From assembly GCA_017052515.1 (NCBI GenBank), contig JAFHKR010000039.1, positions 806,001 to 870,000 of the forward strand: a DNA stretch of 64,000 nucleotides, read 5' to 3'. Numbering within the stretch: the stretch's first letter is position 1; every line of letters starts with the position of its first letter. The notes under the pieces are model-generated. The model saw nothing but the letters and a program-made list of their open reading frames with translations. It was not told where the DNA came from and searched no databases. This DNA comes from Fictibacillus nanhaiensis (GTDB taxonomy: Bacteria > Bacillota > Bacilli > Bacillales > Fictibacillaceae). The translations under genes were made by a program, and so were the position numbers. Shown one piece after another: positions 20,188 to 28,213 of the stretch.

Positions 20188-20898
20188 ATGACCGATCTTA
20201 ATATTCTGCTTGCTTTTGGAGCTGGGCTGCTCTCCTTTATTTCACCGTGCTGCTTACCATTGTATCCCGCTTTCTTATCTTATATAACGGGGATCTCTGT
20301 TCAAGAACTTAAAGAAGAAAACGCCATGCTAAAAAAAACGGCGCTACTACATACTGCATTTTTTTTAATAGGTTTTTCGATCATTTTTCTTTTCCTTGGA
20401 TTATCCACTACGATAATCGGTGATCTATTCGTTCAATATCAAACTTTGCTAAGACAGATCGGAGCTATTGTTATAATCTTTTTCGGATTAGTAGTAATAG
20501 GATTCATAACTCCTGCCTTTCTGATGAAAGATAAGAAAGTAAGGTTTCAATCCCGTCCAACCGGCTATCTGGGTTCAGTGTTGATCGGTATCGGTTTTGC
20601 AGCAGGATGGACACCTTGTATGGGTCCTATTCTAGCAGGTGTTATCGCGCTAGGGGTATCGAATCCGGCAGCATCCATGACGTATATGATCGCCTATGTT
20701 TTAGGTTTTGCTGTACCGTTCTTTGTTTTAAGCTTCTTTTTGGATAAACTAAAGGTAATCAAAAAGTTCAATCGTCAGTTTATGGTAGTTGGCGGGACTC
20801 TTATGGTCTTCATGGGAATTTTGCTATACTTTGATTGGCTGACACAATTAACATCGTTTCTTACAAACCGTGTGTTTGGAGGATTTAAAGGTTTTTAA
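20188..20898 (+). CDS. ccdA: Cytochrome c biogenesis protein CcdA
   Basis: 236 residues with six hydrophobic segments. The two redox cysteines are in SPCCLPLYP (first membrane segment) and GWTPCMGPIL (fourth). CcdA carries reducing equivalents from cytoplasmic thioredoxin across the membrane for haem ligation to apocytochrome c and for spore maturation. It starts an operon with the MnhB-like gene and ccdC, in the same place as in B. subtilis. Confidence 0.95.
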   Translation: MTDLNILLAFGAGLLSFISPCCLPLYPAFLSYITGISVQELKEENAMLKKTALLHTAFFLIGFSIIFLFLGLSTTIIGDLFVQYQTLLRQIGAIVIIFFGLVVIGFITPAFLMKDKKVRFQSRPTGYLGSVLIGIGFAAGWTPCMGPILAGVIALGVSNPAASMTYMIAYVLGFAVPFFVLSFFLDKLKVIKKFNRQFMVVGGTLMVFMGILLYFDWLTQLTSFLTNRVFGGFKGF

Positions 20899-20925
20899 GA
20901 GTAACATTGAAAGGGGATATACATC

Positions 20926-21381
20926 ATGCATTCACGATCGAATGACCTTATCTTAAAAACAACAACAAATATTATTGTTTTTGTTATTCTAGCTTTTTCG
21001 ATAAACATGCTTTTTTCGGGACATAATGCACCTGGAGGAGGATTTATCGGTGGGTTGATGGGAGCGGGAGCATTTCTTCTTCTCTATGTTTCCTACGGAT
21101 TACAACCAGTACATAGAATCTTGCCGATTAATTTTACGTACATGATAGCAGCTGGTTTATTGATCGCCATACTGACAGGAGCAGGTTCCTTTGTTTTGGG
21201 TGTTCCGTTTTTGAGTCACAGTTTTGGCTATTTTCAACTCCCGTTGTTAGGGAAAACAGAGCTTGCTACAGCGATGCTCTTTGATTTAGGAGTTTATTTG
21301 ACAGTAATCGGTGTTACGATGACCATTATCCTCTCAATTGCAGAAGATAAGATTGAGAAAGAAGTAGGGGAAGGGAACTAA
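20926..21381 (+). CDS. Solitary MnhB-domain membrane protein
   Basis: 151 residues, four membrane segments. The sequence SGHNAPGGGFIGGLMGA near residue 30 and TELATAMLFDLGVYLTVIG near residue 110 are the hallmark of the MnhB/MrpB subunit of Mrp-type Na+/H+ antiporters. No other Mrp subunit is in the window; the gene sits between ccdA and ccdC, where B. subtilis has the response-regulator gene yneI. A stand-alone ion-transport or structural role is possible; function is not known. Confidence 0.85.
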   Translation: MHSRSNDLILKTTTNIIVFVILAFSINMLFSGHNAPGGGFIGGLMGAGAFLLLYVSYGLQPVHRILPINFTYMIAAGLLIAILTGAGSFVLGVPFLSHSFGYFQLPLLGKTELATAMLFDLGVYLTVIGVTMTIILSIAEDKIEKEVGEGN

Positions 21382-21383
21382 CC

Positions 21384-21848
21384 GTGTTTTTTATTGCGAG
21401 TACATGCTTTGCCATCGTTATGGCAGTGATTGTTTTTAATTTCCGAATGAAAGAAACAAGAGAACCTGTTACGACCAAAAAGATCATCATTCCTCCACTG
21501 GCTATGAGCACAGGCTTTCTACAGTTCGTGATTCCTGCTTTTCATATCACCTGGACGGAAGCAGGGGAGGCATTCTTAGTCGGTGTCATGTTTTCCGTAT
21601 TTCTTATCATGACAAGTAAATTTGAGATTAAAGGTGATCATGTTTACTTGGTCCGATCGAAGGCTTTTATCTTTATCATTATCGGATTGTTCGCCATTCG
21701 CTTAGCTCTAAAGTGGTATATTGGTTCGACGATATCGATCTTTGAAACAAGTTCGTTATTCTTTATCGTTGCGTTTGGAATGATTCTTCCGTGGAGACTT
21801 GCCATGCTCGTTTTATTCAATAAAAAGAAAAACGAGATTGCGATGTAA
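21384..21848 (+). CDS. ccdC: Cytochrome c biogenesis-associated protein CcdC
   Basis: 154 residues from a GTG, two bases after the stop of the MnhB-like gene and preceded by AGGGGAAGG. Four to five membrane segments; the RMKETREPVTTKKIIIPPLAMSTG-like central region and the C-terminal LPWRLAMLVLF match the CcdC/YneJ family. B. subtilis ccdC lies downstream of ccdA but is not essential for cytochrome c synthesis. Confidence 0.88.
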   Translation: MFFIASTCFAIVMAVIVFNFRMKETREPVTTKKIIIPPLAMSTGFLQFVIPAFHITWTEAGEAFLVGVMFSVFLIMTSKFEIKGDHVYLVRSKAFIFIIIGLFAIRLALKWYIGSTISIFETSSLFFIVAFGMILPWRLAMLVLFNKKKNEIAM

Positions 21849-21867
21849 ACTTCAATAACAAAAAGAA

Positions 21868-21897
21868 AACCCCCTGAATCTCATGATTCAGGGGGTT
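21868..21897. terminator. Bidirectional terminator between ccdC and yneK
   Basis: AACCCCCTGAATC / GATTCAGGGGGTT, 13 bp perfect with a 4-nt loop and A/T tracts on both sides. Confidence 0.92.
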
Positions 21898-21899
21898 CT

Positions 21900-22325
21900 T
21901 TATGCGAGTAAAGAATGATAAGGTTTGATATCGATGTTTTTCTTTTTTAAAGTTTTGATCAGCCATTTGTGATCTCTTTTAGGTGTTGCGATGATATAGC
22001 CGCGAATGATTAAATCTTGTGACATTGTACTTGCCTTTTCTTGTAATGCTAATTCACCGATTTTACCAGCGATCTTTTCTTTCGCTACATCTCTGAAGAG
22101 TTCAGGAACAGGAGCTACTAATTCGTTTAAGAGTTTCTTCTGATCGTCAGTCCATAGATGAATGGTTTGGTTGATGTAATGTTCTTGCCAATCTAGTATT
22201 GATTTTCCATCTTCTTTAGGTAACCGTTTTAAAAATTTACGAAACATAAAATATCCGCCGATGGCAAACATGGTAAATAAAAAAACGGACCATAACACGA
22301 TAAAAGTGATGAACCATCCAGACAA
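21900..22325 (-). CDS. yneK: DUF2621 membrane protein YneK
   Basis: 141 residues from the TTG at 22325, which has GAGGTGG 5 nt upstream; reading further upstream would run into the tRNA-Sec gene. One N-terminal membrane segment (~5-27) precedes a cytoplasmic helical domain (FRKFLKRLPKEDGKSILDWQE ... GYIIATPKRDHKWLIKTLK) typical of DUF2621. Function is unknown. It begins only 28 nt after the 3' end of selC on the same strand, so the tRNA and this mRNA are probably co-transcribed. Confidence 0.85.
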   Translation of the reverse strand: MSGWFITFIVLWSVFLFTMFAIGGYFMFRKFLKRLPKEDGKSILDWQEHYINQTIHLWTDDQKKLLNELVAPVPELFRDVAKEKIAGKIGELALQEKASTMSQDLIIRGYIIATPKRDHKWLIKTLKKKNIDIKPYHSLLA

Positions 22326-22353
22326 TGCGTCCACCTCATATGTATAAATTTTT

Positions 22354-22450
22354 TGGCGGGACCATGTGGGAATCGAACCCACCGGAGACGGCACGCGCCT
22401 CCCAAAAGGTTTTGAAGACCCAGGCAAGCACCAGCTACACATCTGGCCCC
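22354..22450 (-). tRNA. selC: Selenocysteine tRNA, anticodon UCA
   Basis: 97 nt including an encoded CCA. The T arm is GTGGG-TTCGATT-CCCAC; the acceptor GGGGCCA pairs with TGGTCCC with one G-U; the anticodon TCA is at 22413-22415 inside loop CTTCAAA; a long variable arm (GGAGGCG ... GTCTCC) and an extended acceptor typical of tRNA-Sec are present. By my pairing the eighth acceptor pair is G-A, a mismatch worth checking. SerRS charges it and SelA converts the Ser to Sec. Confidence 0.95.
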
Positions 22451-22476
22451 AAGTAAAATCTCTAGCTCGCTATTGC

Positions 22477-22506
22477 ATTATACAGCATTTTACCCCTATA
22501 GGACAA
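22477..22506 (-). promoter_or_regulatory. selC promoter
   Basis: Read on the minus strand: TTGTCC (22506-22501), 18 bp, TATAAT (22482-22477), about 20 nt upstream of the expected 5' end of tRNA-Sec. Confidence 0.7.
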
Positions 22507-22569
22507 GACTTGTGCTTTACTCTAGGGTAGGGGAGGGTGGATTTGTCGAACGGTGGTATAGCGCGACTG

Positions 22570-22635
22570 TAACAGAGGAAATATTCAACAATAACAGCTG
22601 GGCATTATAACAGATTATTTTTTTCACTATAACAG
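22570..22635. repeat. Four irregular TAACAG-type repeats
   Basis: TAACAG recurs at 22570, 22592, 22608 and 22630 with steps of 22, 16 and 22 bp; three of the four are preceded by A or TA. The sequences between are not conserved. No ORF or hairpin explains it. Confidence 0.5.
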
Positions 22636-22642
22636 TTCGTCC

Positions 22643-22702
22643 TGTGGACAAGTGTGAATAACTTGTTCTGTGGATAACCTGTGAGTATACAGAGGTGAAT
22701 AA
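22643..22702 (+). other. Cluster of DnaA-box-like 9-mers
   Basis: On the plus strand: TGTGGACAA (22643), TGTGAATAA (22653), exact box TGTGGATAA (22669), TGTGAGTAT (22680) and GGTGAATAA (22694), all in one orientation within 60 bp. TGTGGATAA is the complement of the consensus TTATCCACA. The cluster lies in the 400-bp gap between selC and selB. Confidence 0.6.
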
Positions 22703-22849
22703 ATATACATTCAGTTATATCGGTTTGGGAAATAATATGGTTCGGGTGAATATCGCTATTTTTCAACAATGAATAATGCGTTATTCTTGTTTTTTACATC
22801 TCCTTTTCATAAAGTGTAGAAGAGTATGTACATATAGGTGGTTAAACAT

Positions 22850-24739
22850 ATGACGATTAAATATTATACGATTGGAATGGCAGGGCACATCGATCATGGG
22901 AAAACGACGCTCACAAAAGCATTGAGTGGCATCGACACGGATACGCTAAAAGAAGAAAAAGCGCGTAAAATCACGATCGAACCAGGCTTTGCGCCATTTC
23001 CTTTAACAAAAGAACTGCACACCTCAATCGTTGATGTACCGGGTCATGAAAAGCTGATCCGTCAGATGATCGCTGGTGTGGCGGGGATCGATCTCGTGCT
23101 CCTTGTAATCGCTGGAGATGAGGGTGTGATGCCTCAAACGAGAGAACACTTTGAGATTCTTTCCTTCCTAGGCATCGAAAAGGGAATCATCGTGGTTACA
23201 AAGTCAGATATGATTGACGATGAGATGAGATTGTTAGTAGAAGAAGACATTATTGAACTTACAAACTCATCTGTTTTTGAACATTTTCCCATTCATTTCG
23301 TGGATAGTGTTTCTTCAGCTGGCATTGACGAACTAAAACGTGAAATGATTAACCTCTTGAAAGACACTCCGGTTAAATCTTCACAAGGCGCTTTTCGCAT
23401 GCCGATCGACCACATCTTTTCAGTAAAAGGACAAGGTACTGTTGTAAGAGGAACCGTCTATGAAGGTGAAGTGCAGGAAGGTGATGAACTTGTTGTTCAG
23501 CCAGGGAACGATAAAGTGAAGGTTCGAAAACTTCAAGTACATAAACAAGATGTACAAGCTGCTAGAGCTGGTCAAAGAGCAGCACTAAACCTTTCAGGTG
23601 GTTCTAAGGGTGATTGGAAAAGAGGGCATGCTTTAGTAGAACCGAATGTTTTTTCGACAACAGACACTATTGATCTCGTATTATCAACGGGTAAAGGGTG
23701 GCAAGGGAAAATAAAACAACGCTCTCTTATTAAATTTTATTGTGGAACTTCTGAAGTGATGGGGAAACTTGTCCTTTTTGACCGGAATGAACTTGAAAAC
23801 AATGAAGATCAAGTCTATTGTCAAGTTCGATTAGAACAAGAGATCGTTACGAAACGAGGTGATCGTTTCATCTTAAGACGACCTTCTCCTGAGGAAACGA
23901 TCGGAGGAGGAGAAGTTCTCGACCCAAACGGAACGGCTTATAAGTTTGGAACAGAAACGATCGAACGATTAAAAAGGAAGCATGAAGGAACCCCTAGTGA
24001 ACGTATCTTACAGTTGCTTAATAAAGAAGGATCGTTGACAGAATTAGAACTTAAAAGATCGATTGGAATGGATGAGGAAGTATTTCAACACACGACGGAA
24101 GAATTGTTGCGTGAGGGTGCTATGGAACAAATACAGAATTATCTAGTTTCTGTTTCCACCATCCAGCATATTGAATCTAGCATCACGAACAAGCTTCAAA
24201 ACTTCCATAAGGAATATAGTTTAAGGCAGGGTATACCTAAGGCAGAGATTGTTCAATCCTTACAAAGTGAAGTAAATCCGAAGATAGTTAACACCCTTCT
24301 TGAAAAATGGATCGGGGAATCGACCATTTTGATTACAGATCAATTTGTTCATTTATCTCATTTCACTCCGCATTATCCAGAAAAATGGGCTAAGAGAATG
24401 ACGAATGTTCTTTCACTGTTAGAAGAAGGTCAGCTTGAACCGGATGATCTGCGGAACCTCTATAACGCTCAGCAACTCCCAGAAGCTCTCTACCAAGAGT
24501 TCAAATATTTTTTACTAAAAACAGATCAAGTGATCTTTCTTTTTGACGAGGTGTTTTTGAGCAGGAAAGCATTTGATTCAGTGGTTGAACAATTGCGCGT
24601 CCATACGGGTTCATCATTTACCGTACAAGAAGCTAAAGCAGTTCTTCATACATCAAGAAAGTTTTTGATTCCGATCTTGGAGAGCATGGACTCAAAAGGA
24701 TACACGATGCGAGAATCTACTGTTAGGAAATGGGTGTAG
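22850..24739 (+). CDS. selB: Selenocysteine-specific elongation factor SelB
   Basis: 629 residues from the ATG at 22850 behind TAGGTGG; a GTG at 22838 overlaps that site. The EF-Tu-like GTPase part shows G1 GHIDHGKTT (~12-20), G3 DVPGHE and G4 TKSD; domains 2-3 follow (VKGQGTVVRGTVYEG), and the C-terminal third (~370-629) has the winged-helix repeats that read SECIS hairpins. SelB delivers Sec-tRNA to recoded UGA codons. It heads an operon with the glycosyltransferase and ABC importer genes. Confidence 0.97.
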   Translation: MTIKYYTIGMAGHIDHGKTTLTKALSGIDTDTLKEEKARKITIEPGFAPFPLTKELHTSIVDVPGHEKLIRQMIAGVAGIDLVLLVIAGDEGVMPQTREHFEILSFLGIEKGIIVVTKSDMIDDEMRLLVEEDIIELTNSSVFEHFPIHFVDSVSSAGIDELKREMINLLKDTPVKSSQGAFRMPIDHIFSVKGQGTVVRGTVYEGEVQEGDELVVQPGNDKVKVRKLQVHKQDVQAARAGQRAALNLSGGSKGDWKRGHALVEPNVFSTTDTIDLVLSTGKGWQGKIKQRSLIKFYCGTSEVMGKLVLFDRNELENNEDQVYCQVRLEQEIVTKRGDRFILRRPSPEETIGGGEVLDPNGTAYKFGTETIERLKRKHEGTPSERILQLLNKEGSLTELELKRSIGMDEEVFQHTTEELLREGAMEQIQNYLVSVSTIQHIESSITNKLQNFHKEYSLRQGIPKAEIVQSLQSEVNPKIVNTLLEKWIGESTILITDQFVHLSHFTPHYPEKWAKRMTNVLSLLEEGQLEPDDLRNLYNAQQLPEALYQEFKYFLLKTDQVIFLFDEVFLSRKAFDSVVEQLRVHTGSSFTVQEAKAVLHTSRKFLIPILESMDSKGYTMRESTVRKWV

Positions 24740-24742
24740 TAT

Positions 24743-25741
24743 GTGAGAGTTGTCTTTTTTACACCATACTATAAACAGAACCGTGGAAATTCAACAACAG
24801 CTAAACGATTGGAACATGGATTATCTGAGAAAGTTGACCTTTCTATCTTTTCGTATGAAGAGACAAGTGTACATGCTACCCTTTTTGATTGGATGGAGAA
24901 AGCAGATTTATATCATATTCTTCATTTTTCTAGATTCGTTCAGTGGGCCGATAAAAATAAGATTACGTTGGATAAGCCATATATTGTTACCTCTGGAGGT
25001 ACTGATCTCAACCACTCGTTAAAAGAAGATGAAGAAAGGTATCTTCCTCTCTTGCGGAAAGCGAAAGCGATTACTGTTTTTACTCAACAAGCTAAACAAT
25101 TGCTCGTAAAAGAGTATGAACTGAGCGATCAGTCCATACATGTGATCCCTCAAAGTATTTATTTACCTATTACTGATCATACGATCGGAGGCTTCACTCT
25201 ACCAGAGGGTTATCCAAAATTATTACTGCCAGCTGGAATTCGTCCAGTTAAAGATGTTCTTTTTGCATTAAGAAGTTTGATTAGGTTGTCTACTGATTTC
25301 TCTAAACTCCGCTTTTTAATTGTAGGGGCAATCTTAGATGAGGAAGAATTTGAACGAGTGAAGAAGGCAGAAAATAAGTATGAATGGTTGCATTATCTGC
25401 CTGAAGTAGAGCTCAGTGAAATGAAGAAGCTTTATGAATGGGGAGATGTTGTACTGAATACATCGATTTCAGAAGGGCAACCGACAGCACTGTTAGAAGC
25501 GATGAGTTTCAGAAAACCTGTAATCGCAAGAGAAAACGTCGGAAACGCAAGCATCATACAACATGGTATGAACGGATTGTTGTTTCAATCTCAAGAAGAA
25601 TTATATCATTCTATAAAGAAAGTTATTACAGATCGTGACACGTATAAACAACTTAGTGAACATGGGTATCAAACCATAAAAGAGGATCACACTCTGAAGA
25701 AAGAAATAGACTCTTATATGGAATTATATAAAGATGAATAA
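24743..25741 (+). CDS. GT-B glycosyltransferase in the selenium operon
   Basis: 332 residues from a GTG three bases after the selB stop. The GT4-like C-terminal Rossmann half has LLPAGIRPVKD and the E-x7-E nucleotide-sugar motif EGQPTALLEAM followed by NGLLF; there is no signal peptide or membrane segment. Donor and acceptor are unknown. Its place between selB and an ABC importer suggests a selenium role; SenB, the selenosugar synthase of selenoneine biosynthesis, is also a GT-B enzyme that uses selenophosphate, so a selenosugar-forming role is a reasonable but untested idea. It could instead be an unrelated passenger. Confidence 0.8.
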   Translation: MRVVFFTPYYKQNRGNSTTAKRLEHGLSEKVDLSIFSYEETSVHATLFDWMEKADLYHILHFSRFVQWADKNKITLDKPYIVTSGGTDLNHSLKEDEERYLPLLRKAKAITVFTQQAKQLLVKEYELSDQSIHVIPQSIYLPITDHTIGGFTLPEGYPKLLLPAGIRPVKDVLFALRSLIRLSTDFSKLRFLIVGAILDEEEFERVKKAENKYEWLHYLPEVELSEMKKLYEWGDVVLNTSISEGQPTALLEAMSFRKPVIARENVGNASIIQHGMNGLLFQSQEELYHSIKKVITDRDTYKQLSEHGYQTIKEDHTLKKEIDSYMELYKDE

Positions 25742-25757
25742 GAATAAAGGAGAGAAC

Positions 25758-26654
25758 ATGATGAAAAAACTTAGTTTACTATTGCTGACTATGATTCTAT
25801 TCTTATCAGCTTGTGGAACAAAAAACGATGAGAAGAAGAATACGAGTTCAAAGAAAGATGAAGTCTTTACGATTGGGGTAATTCCAGCCCAAACGGAAGG
25901 TGAGATGAAGGGCGCGCTAGATAAGCTTCAGAAAGTGCTTACTGAGAAGATGGAACGTGAAGTGAAGATCACTTCTTATCCAGATTACAACGGTGTAGTG
26001 GAAGCGATGAACTATGATAAGATCGACATGGCTTATTTTGGACCTCTTACATATGTTGTTGCTCATGAAGAGAGTGGAGCTAAAGCGATCGTAACACAAT
26101 TGATCAAAGGTGAACCGTTCTACTATTCTTATCTGATCTCGCATAAAGACAGCAAATATGAAAGTCTTGAAGATATGGTAACTGATGTGAGGAATGTAAA
26201 GTTTGCTTTTGGTGATCCATCCTCCACTTCCGGATCGTTAATTCCGAGCATCAAACTTAAAGATGAGGGCATCTATAGAAGTGAATCTGATAGTGATTTT
26301 AAAAATGTGAGGTTTACAGGTTCACATGATGCGACCGCACTAGCTGTACAAAACAAACAAGTGGATGTTGGTGCGATCGACAGCGCCATTTATGATAAGT
26401 TGATCGAAGAAGGAGCAATTGACGGAGATCAGTTTAAAGTGATCTGGAAGTCAGAGAAATTGTTCCAATATCCATGGGCAGTTTCTAAGAGTACAGATGA
26501 GAAAACGATGAAGAAACTTCAACAGATCTTTTTAGATATTAAAGATAAAGAGATTCTAGATGCCTTTGGTGCAACTGGGTTTACAAAGGCAGACAACAAG
26601 GATTACGAGAGTATCCGAAAAGCAGCAATTAAAGAGGGTACCATTCAAGAATAG
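25758..26654 (+). CDS. PhnD-like substrate-binding lipoprotein, probable selenium importer
   Basis: 298 residues from the first of two adjacent ATG codons, after AAAGGAGAG. The lipobox FLSAC places the lipidated Cys at ~19. The mature protein is a periplasmic-type binding protein of the PhnD/phosphate-phosphonate class (DMAYFGPLTYV, DPSSTSGSLIPS). The family binds phosphonates, phosphite or similar oxyanions. The operon with selB and the absence of C-P lyase or phosphonatase genes point to a selenium oxyanion or organoselenium ligand; this is inference from context. Confidence 0.85.
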   Translation: MMKKLSLLLLTMILFLSACGTKNDEKKNTSSKKDEVFTIGVIPAQTEGEMKGALDKLQKVLTEKMEREVKITSYPDYNGVVEAMNYDKIDMAYFGPLTYVVAHEESGAKAIVTQLIKGEPFYYSYLISHKDSKYESLEDMVTDVRNVKFAFGDPSSTSGSLIPSIKLKDEGIYRSESDSDFKNVRFTGSHDATALAVQNKQVDVGAIDSAIYDKLIEEGAIDGDQFKVIWKSEKLFQYPWAVSKSTDEKTMKKLQQIFLDIKDKEILDAFGATGFTKADNKDYESIRKAAIKEGTIQE

Positions 26655-26663
26655 AGGGGAACC

Positions 26664-27422
26664 ATGGTTTGGTTTAAGAGGAGCCAATTTTTAATCGTAG
26701 TATGCTTAAGCTTACTCGTAGTAGGAAGCATGAAGTTAACGGAGTTTGATCTTTCGAAGTTCAGAGATTTTCAGAATATGGGTGACTTTCTGTCGAAATG
26801 GTTTCCGATGAACACAGAAAGTCTGCCATTTCTGTTTCAAGAAAGTTTATTAACGATCGCTATCGCATTTTTGGGGAGCTTATTCGGTCTGATCATCGCA
26901 CTTCCGTTAAGCTTTATGGCCGCTCGAAATACGAGTAAAAATCGTTTTGTCTATTCCGTAACACGTTTCTTGCTTAGCTTTTTACGATCAGTACCTGAAT
27001 TTGTGTTCGGTTTAATTCTTTTAACAACACTTGGACTTGGGCCGTTTCCAGCCGTTATCGCCATTATATTTCATAACATTGGGGTATTAGGAAAGCTGAT
27101 TTCAGAGCTGATCGAGTCAGCTGATAAGGGTCCGATGGAAGCGATGTCTGCAGTTGGTGCGAGTAGATGGATAGGAAATCTTTTTGCAGTATTACCACAA
27201 ATATGGCCGAATGTCCTGTCTCAATTTTTCTACCGATTTGAAGTGGCTATTCGAACTTTACTCATTTTAGGTCTGATCGGTGGCGGGGGAATCGGGCAAC
27301 AGTTGTTTATTCATTTTAAAACATTTCAATATCAATTAGTCTCTGTTGACGTCCTCCTCATCATGATCATGGTCATCTTGGTGGATTATATGGGCAGCAA
27401 AATTCGGGAAAAGGTAATTTAG
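26664..27422 (+). CDS. PhnE-like ABC permease
   Basis: 252 residues, six hydrophobic segments. The cytoplasmic EAA loop that contacts the ATPase is GPMEAMSAVGASRWIGNL. It starts 9 nt after the binding-protein gene and belongs to the PhnE family of phosphonate-type permeases. It should form the translocation channel as a homodimer. Confidence 0.88.
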   Translation: MVWFKRSQFLIVVCLSLLVVGSMKLTEFDLSKFRDFQNMGDFLSKWFPMNTESLPFLFQESLLTIAIAFLGSLFGLIIALPLSFMAARNTSKNRFVYSVTRFLLSFLRSVPEFVFGLILLTTLGLGPFPAVIAIIFHNIGVLGKLISELIESADKGPMEAMSAVGASRWIGNLFAVLPQIWPNVLSQFFYRFEVAIRTLLILGLIGGGGIGQQLFIHFKTFQYQLVSVDVLLIMIMVILVDYMGSKIREKVI

Positions 27423-27431
27423 GGTGATCAT

Positions 27432-28175
27432 ATGATTGAATTTAAGAATGTATCTGTCACGTATCCTGGCGCTAGAGAACCTGCTTTAGCGAATGTAAGT
27501 GTAACTTTCCAAAAAGGGGAGTTCGTTTGTGTCTTAGGAAGAAGCGGTGCAGGAAAATCAACGTTTATCAGATGTATCAACGGATTACAGCCTGTAACTG
27601 AAGGTTATGTAAAATGGGAAGATAAGGTATTAAGTGAGATGACTCACAAAGAAACGCTAGAAGTTCGCCGTAAAACAGGTATGATCTTTCAGCATTTTAA
27701 CTTAATTCCGAGGATGAGTGTCGTTCAGAACATCTTAACCGGTCTGTTTGGATACAAAAAATCGTATGAAAATTTGTTAGGATTGTTTAAATCCAGCGAT
27801 CGATTGCAAGCTTTAGAAGCTATAAATCAAGTAGAACTAACGGTTGAACCAACAAGACGAGTGGAGAAGTTAAGCGGCGGGCAAAAACAAAGAGTGGCGA
27901 TCGCTCGAGCGCTTGTGCAAAACCCGAAAGTATTCTTAGGGGACGAACCTGTTGCAAGTTTAGATCCTGGAACGGCTGATCGGATATTTCATTTACTAAA
28001 AGAAACTCATGTGAAAAGAAATCTTGTTTCCATCATTAACGTACACGATGTCTGTCTCGCTAAAAAATTTGCGACAAGAATCATTGCGCTTAAGGACGGA
28101 AAACTCTTTTTTGACGGAGCTCCTGAAGAATTTGATGATAAGATCTATGCAGAAATTTATAACCATACATCTTAA
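27432..28175 (+). CDS. PhnC-like ABC ATPase
   Basis: 247 residues with Walker A GRSGAGKSTFIR (~36-47), Q-loop FQHFNLI, signature LSGGQKQRVAIARAL and Walker B VFLGDEPVASLDP. It matches PhnC-type ATPases that pair with PhnE/PhnD. It is the last gene of the selB operon and ends at a bidirectional terminator facing selD. Confidence 0.9.
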   Translation: MIEFKNVSVTYPGAREPALANVSVTFQKGEFVCVLGRSGAGKSTFIRCINGLQPVTEGYVKWEDKVLSEMTHKETLEVRRKTGMIFQHFNLIPRMSVVQNILTGLFGYKKSYENLLGLFKSSDRLQALEAINQVELTVEPTRRVEKLSGGQKQRVAIARALVQNPKVFLGDEPVASLDPGTADRIFHLLKETHVKRNLVSIINVHDVCLAKKFATRIIALKDGKLFFDGAPEEFDDKIYAEIYNHTS

Positions 28176-28180
28176 AAATG

Positions 28181-28212
28181 CACAAAAAACTCCGATGCCG
28201 GAGTTTTTTGTG
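28181..28212. terminator. Bidirectional terminator between the importer operon and selD
   Basis: CACAAAAAACTCC / GGAGTTTTTTGTG, 13 bp perfect with a 6-nt loop; serves both convergent units. Confidence 0.92.
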
Positions 28213-28213
28213 T

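Noticed and set aside
21900-22442. Longer 180-residue version of YneK
   Set aside because: Its extra N-terminus would be encoded by the tRNA-Sec gene; the TTG at 22325 has a proper ribosome site.
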